Shown one piece after another: positions 62,034-64,000 of a stretch of DNA of 64,000 bases. The translations under genes and the position numbers were made by a program. The notes beneath the pieces were generated by a model. It made no database searches, was not told the DNA's origin, and saw only the letters and a list, made by a program, of their open reading frames with translations. The DNA comes from Phenylobacterium aquaticum. GTDB taxonomy: Bacteria; Pseudomonadota; Alphaproteobacteria; Caulobacterales; Caulobacteraceae. Within the stretch, counting starts at the first letter, position 1, and each line of letters opens with the position of its first letter. The DNA is taken from the NCBI GenBank assembly GCA_947378305.1, contig CANCJJ010000002.1:62001-126000 (forward strand). The letters run 5' to 3'.

Positions 62034-62473
62034 TGGTCCTGCTTATCGCCCTGGGAATTCTCGTCCTGCTGGTTTGGGCGGGGCGGACCAGTGGCCGGGC
62101 AGGGCGACGGGACTGGCGGCTGATCTCGGCGGCCCTGGCCCTGGCTGCCATTGTCGGTGGGGCCTTTGTGGTCCTGCGCGGGGGATGGGTGCAGGGGCTT
62201 GGGCTCGTCGCCGCGGGGATCTGGCTGTCGTCCCTGGCGCGGTGGCCGGGTCCCCGCCCTGCGGCACAGCCCAGGCCGCCGCCGCCGGAGCCCGGGCTGT
62301 CAGAGGCTGAGGCTAGATCCATTCTAGGCCTTGGGCCCCAGGCGACGCCGGATGAGGTCCAGTCTGCCTATGCCCGCCTGATCCGGATTACCCACCCCGA
62401 CCAGGGCGGCACAAACGGCCTTGCCGCCCAGCTGAATGCGGCGCGGGCGCGACTTGCGGGCCCGAAGTCTTGA
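62033..62473 (+). CDS. Membrane-anchored J-domain protein
   Basis: 146 residues. Two hydrophobic helices in the first ~75 residues (LLIALGILVLLVWAG and LALAAIVGGAFVVL), a Pro-rich linker (PRPAAQPRPPPPEPG), then a short J domain: SEAEARSILGLGPQATPDEVQSAYARLIRITHPDQGG with the HPD tripeptide. J proteins stimulate Hsp70 ATPase; the anchor would hold a DnaK-like partner at the inner membrane. The GTG start lies in the mipZ stop, and the pair is likely co-translated. Confidence 0.88.
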   Translation: MVLLIALGILVLLVWAGRTSGRAGRRDWRLISAALALAAIVGGAFVVLRGGWVQGLGLVAAGIWLSSLARWPGPRPAAQPRPPPPEPGLSEAEARSILGLGPQATPDEVQSAYARLIRITHPDQGGTNGLAAQLNAARARLAGPKS

Positions 62474-62485
62474 GCCAAAAAAATC

Positions 62486-62531
62486 AGCCTGCCTCGATCC
62501 GATAACCGGTTCCGACTTATCGGAGCAGGCT
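62486..62531 (+). repeat. Dispersed palindromic repeat, copy 3 (strong hairpin)
   Basis: AGCCTGC (62486-62492) pairs with GCAGGCT (62525-62531), and inside it TCCGATAA pairs with TTATCGGA, leaving CCGGTTCCGAC as loop. It sits between the ends of two convergent genes (J-domain, D,D-carboxypeptidase) and could serve as a bidirectional terminator although the T-run is weak. Same core as copies 1 and 2. Confidence 0.7.
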
Positions 62532-62535
62532 CTGA

Positions 62536-63810
62536 TCAGCCCGGGCCCACCACCATACAGGGCTGACGCTTGGACTTCAGGGTCGAGCAGGTATCCTTGG
62601 CCTGGCTTTCGTTCAGGCCGCTGAACTGGGCCCGCCAGGTTCCGCCAGAGCGTTCAGGGGCCTTGGGCTCGGCCGGACCGAGCAGGTGGGCGAACTTGTC
62701 ACGGATCTCTGCCAGTTGACGTTGGGCCAGGGTTTTCGACTGGAAGGCTCCGACCTGAACGCCCCAGCCGCCCCGGCCTGCTGCAGGCGGGCTGTGCAGA
62801 CCCGTTGTCGCCGGGTCGACGATTTCAAACCGCGAGAGATTTTTCGGGGCGGGCGCACTCGTCAGGATAACCTTGTCATCGTCGTCTTCATCCCCCTGGG
62901 CCGGGCTGGAGGCCTGGGCCAGCAGAACGGGCGCCGAGCCAGCCTCGAACAGGTCCTGGGTTGCCAGCAGGGTCTCGCCATCATGGCGGCGGCGTATGAC
63001 ATCAAAGCCCGTCAGCATCAGGGACCGGGCCTTGCCATTGCGACTGGCATTCGAAGGGCTGCCCAGGACCACGGCAATGATCCGGTGATCGCCCCGGACC
63101 ATGGAGACCGCCAGATTGTGTCCCGAGGCATTGGTAAAACCGGTCTTCAATCCGTCCACCCCGGCCATGCCCACCAGAAGGGCGTTGTGGTTATTCATGG
63201 TCTTGCCATGGAAGGTGAAGCTGCGCTGGCTGAACAGGCCGTAGTACTGGGGATAGTCCCGCATGACGGCGCGGGACAGTATGGCTATGTCCCGGGCTGA
63301 CGAGAGCTGGCGACTGTCCGGAAGGCCCGAGGCATTCACAAAATGGGTGTTGAGCATGCCCAGGTCCTGGGCCCGCAATGTCATCATGGCGGCGAACTGT
63401 CGCTCGCTCCCGCCCAGCTTTTCCGCAAGGGCGACAGCCACATCATTGGCAGATTTGATCGCCAGGGCCTGCATGGCTTCGGATACAGTCAAGCTCGCGC
63501 CAACGGGCAGGCCCAGCTTGGTCGGCCCCTGTGCCGCCGCACGGGGCGAAATCATGACCGGGTCGTCCAGCTGTATCCGCCCGGTCGAAAGGGCCTCGAA
63601 GGTCAGATAGAGGGTCATGACCTTGGTAATGGAGGCTGGATAGCGCGGACTGTCGGCGCTCTTTGCGTAGAGCACCTCGCCGGAGGCCGCATCGACAACA
63701 ATGGCGGCATACCGGGGCGCGGCAGAAACCTGGGCCCGCGCAGGCAGGCTGATCATCACCAGGGCCATCAGGGCCAGGCATGAAATCAGTCGGCGGGCAG
63801 GCTCGAGCAT
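62536..63810 (-). CDS. D-alanyl-D-alanine carboxypeptidase with C-terminal SPOR domain
   Basis: 424 residues from the ATG at 63810 (a TTG at 63825 is possible). Signal peptide LISCLALMALVMISLPARA. Penicillin-binding motifs are S60-ITK63 (PASITKVM), S120-AN (IKSAND) and K222-TG (LKTGF), the S11 peptidase set. After ~290 a Pro/Ser/Asp linker leads to a SPOR-like repeat domain (WGVQVGAFQSKTLAQRQLAEI and a final WRAQFSGL), which binds denuded glycan at the septum. It trims terminal D-Ala from peptidoglycan. Adjacent to mipZ, so both may act in division. Confidence 0.93.
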   Translation of the reverse strand: MLEPARRLISCLALMALVMISLPARAQVSAAPRYAAIVVDAASGEVLYAKSADSPRYPASITKVMTLYLTFEALSTGRIQLDDPVMISPRAAAQGPTKLGLPVGASLTVSEAMQALAIKSANDVAVALAEKLGGSERQFAAMMTLRAQDLGMLNTHFVNASGLPDSRQLSSARDIAILSRAVMRDYPQYYGLFSQRSFTFHGKTMNNHNALLVGMAGVDGLKTGFTNASGHNLAVSMVRGDHRIIAVVLGSPSNASRNGKARSLMLTGFDVIRRRHDGETLLATQDLFEAGSAPVLLAQASSPAQGDEDDDDKVILTSAPAPKNLSRFEIVDPATTGLHSPPAAGRGGWGVQVGAFQSKTLAQRQLAEIRDKFAHLLGPAEPKAPERSGGTWRAQFSGLNESQAKDTCSTLKSKRQPCMVVGPG

Positions 63811-63967
63811 AGGGGCGTCCGGCAACTAGAATTGACCCCGACCGCAGGGGGCCAGGGCAGGTGAGGGCCAACAGTCTCACACGCGGCCTGTTTCATTAAG
63901 GTAAACGGCTTTTTACCCCGCGCCAACCAGGACTGGCCCTGCAATCCGCATTCTTGAGGACACGTTA

Positions 63968-63982
63968 TTGTGCGCTGCACAA
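63968..63982. promoter_or_regulatory. TTGTGC-N3-GCACAA inverted element at the window edge
   Basis: TTGTGC and GCACAA are perfect 6-base arms around GCT, followed by TTGACTGCTGCAC, which is again rich in TGC/GCA. Such TGCACAA/CTGC-type sites precede phasin and other PHA genes in alphaproteobacteria and bind PhaR; this could mark a promoter of a gene right of the window. The assignment is from motif likeness only. Confidence 0.3.
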
Positions 63983-64000
63983 ATTTCTTGACTGCTGCAC

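Overview
The window looks like a chromosomal segment of a high-GC alphaproteobacterium, most probably Caulobacterales. Support comes from a MipZ-type division ATPase beside a DUF1489 gene, a class 2 pyrD next to DUF952, metX-metW overlapping by 4 bp, and long acidic/alanine tails on core genes (bS16). The species cannot be named from sequence alone. About 60 protein genes, two tRNAs, several gene or IS remnants and a small palindromic repeat family are supported. No rRNA, CRISPR array, integrase or phage module is visible.

Layout. 1-2438: the end of a Csu/chaperone-usher pilus operon (usher C-terminus, then a spore-coat-U pilin). 2519-7287: oxidative genes (Baeyer-Villiger monooxygenase, PhyH-type dioxygenase, exported amidohydrolase). 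7296-20153: an accessory zone with a zinc-ribbon membrane protein, an unknown exported protein, an FG-GAP/RTX protein, an LprI-like lipoprotein, a divergent LysR/SDR pair and a VOC protein. It ends in a four-gene minus-strand operon of exported proteins that includes a FlgT-like lipoprotein. Two modules in this zone are each bounded on one side by an intact gene and on the other by a degenerate, same-orientation copy of one end of that gene. For the LprI-like gene the copy carries the 3' end (7296-7391 versus 11792 onward). For the VOC gene it carries the 5' end (15150-15222 versus 20081-20153).

20154-30323: a ten-gene divergent sugar or glycoside catabolic cluster (alpha/beta hydrolase, aldo/keto reductase, PhyH, GPH transporter; then three TIM-barrel isomerase-like proteins, a Gfo/Idh/MocA oxidoreductase and a GMC oxidoreductase). 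IS6-type transposase fragments lie at both edges in the same orientation, and tRNA-Arg(ACG) follows. This fits a decayed IS6 pseudo-compound transposon.

30573-64000: mainly core genome. It carries a P1 peptidase, gamma-glutamyltransferase, sixA-DUF952-pyrD-histidine kinase, metXW, an orphan PII gene, rfbA-rfbD, and ffh-rpsP-rimM separated from trmD-rplS by an oppositely oriented tesB. It continues with dcp, murI, a GST, lipB, a lone FliN-like SpoA protein, tRNA-Leu(GAG) and mgtE. Next come leucine-catabolic genes (isovaleryl-CoA dehydrogenase, methylcrotonyl-CoA carboxylase subunits and an enoyl-CoA hydratase) with a patatin gene on the opposite strand between them. DUF1489, mipZ, a membrane J-protein and a SPOR-containing D,D-carboxypeptidase close the window.

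The best candidates for something undescribed are the FlgT-like exported operon (15221-19963) and the repeated gene-end duplications that flank accessory modules. Everything here comes from reading the sequence; homology calls rest on recognised motifs, not on searches.
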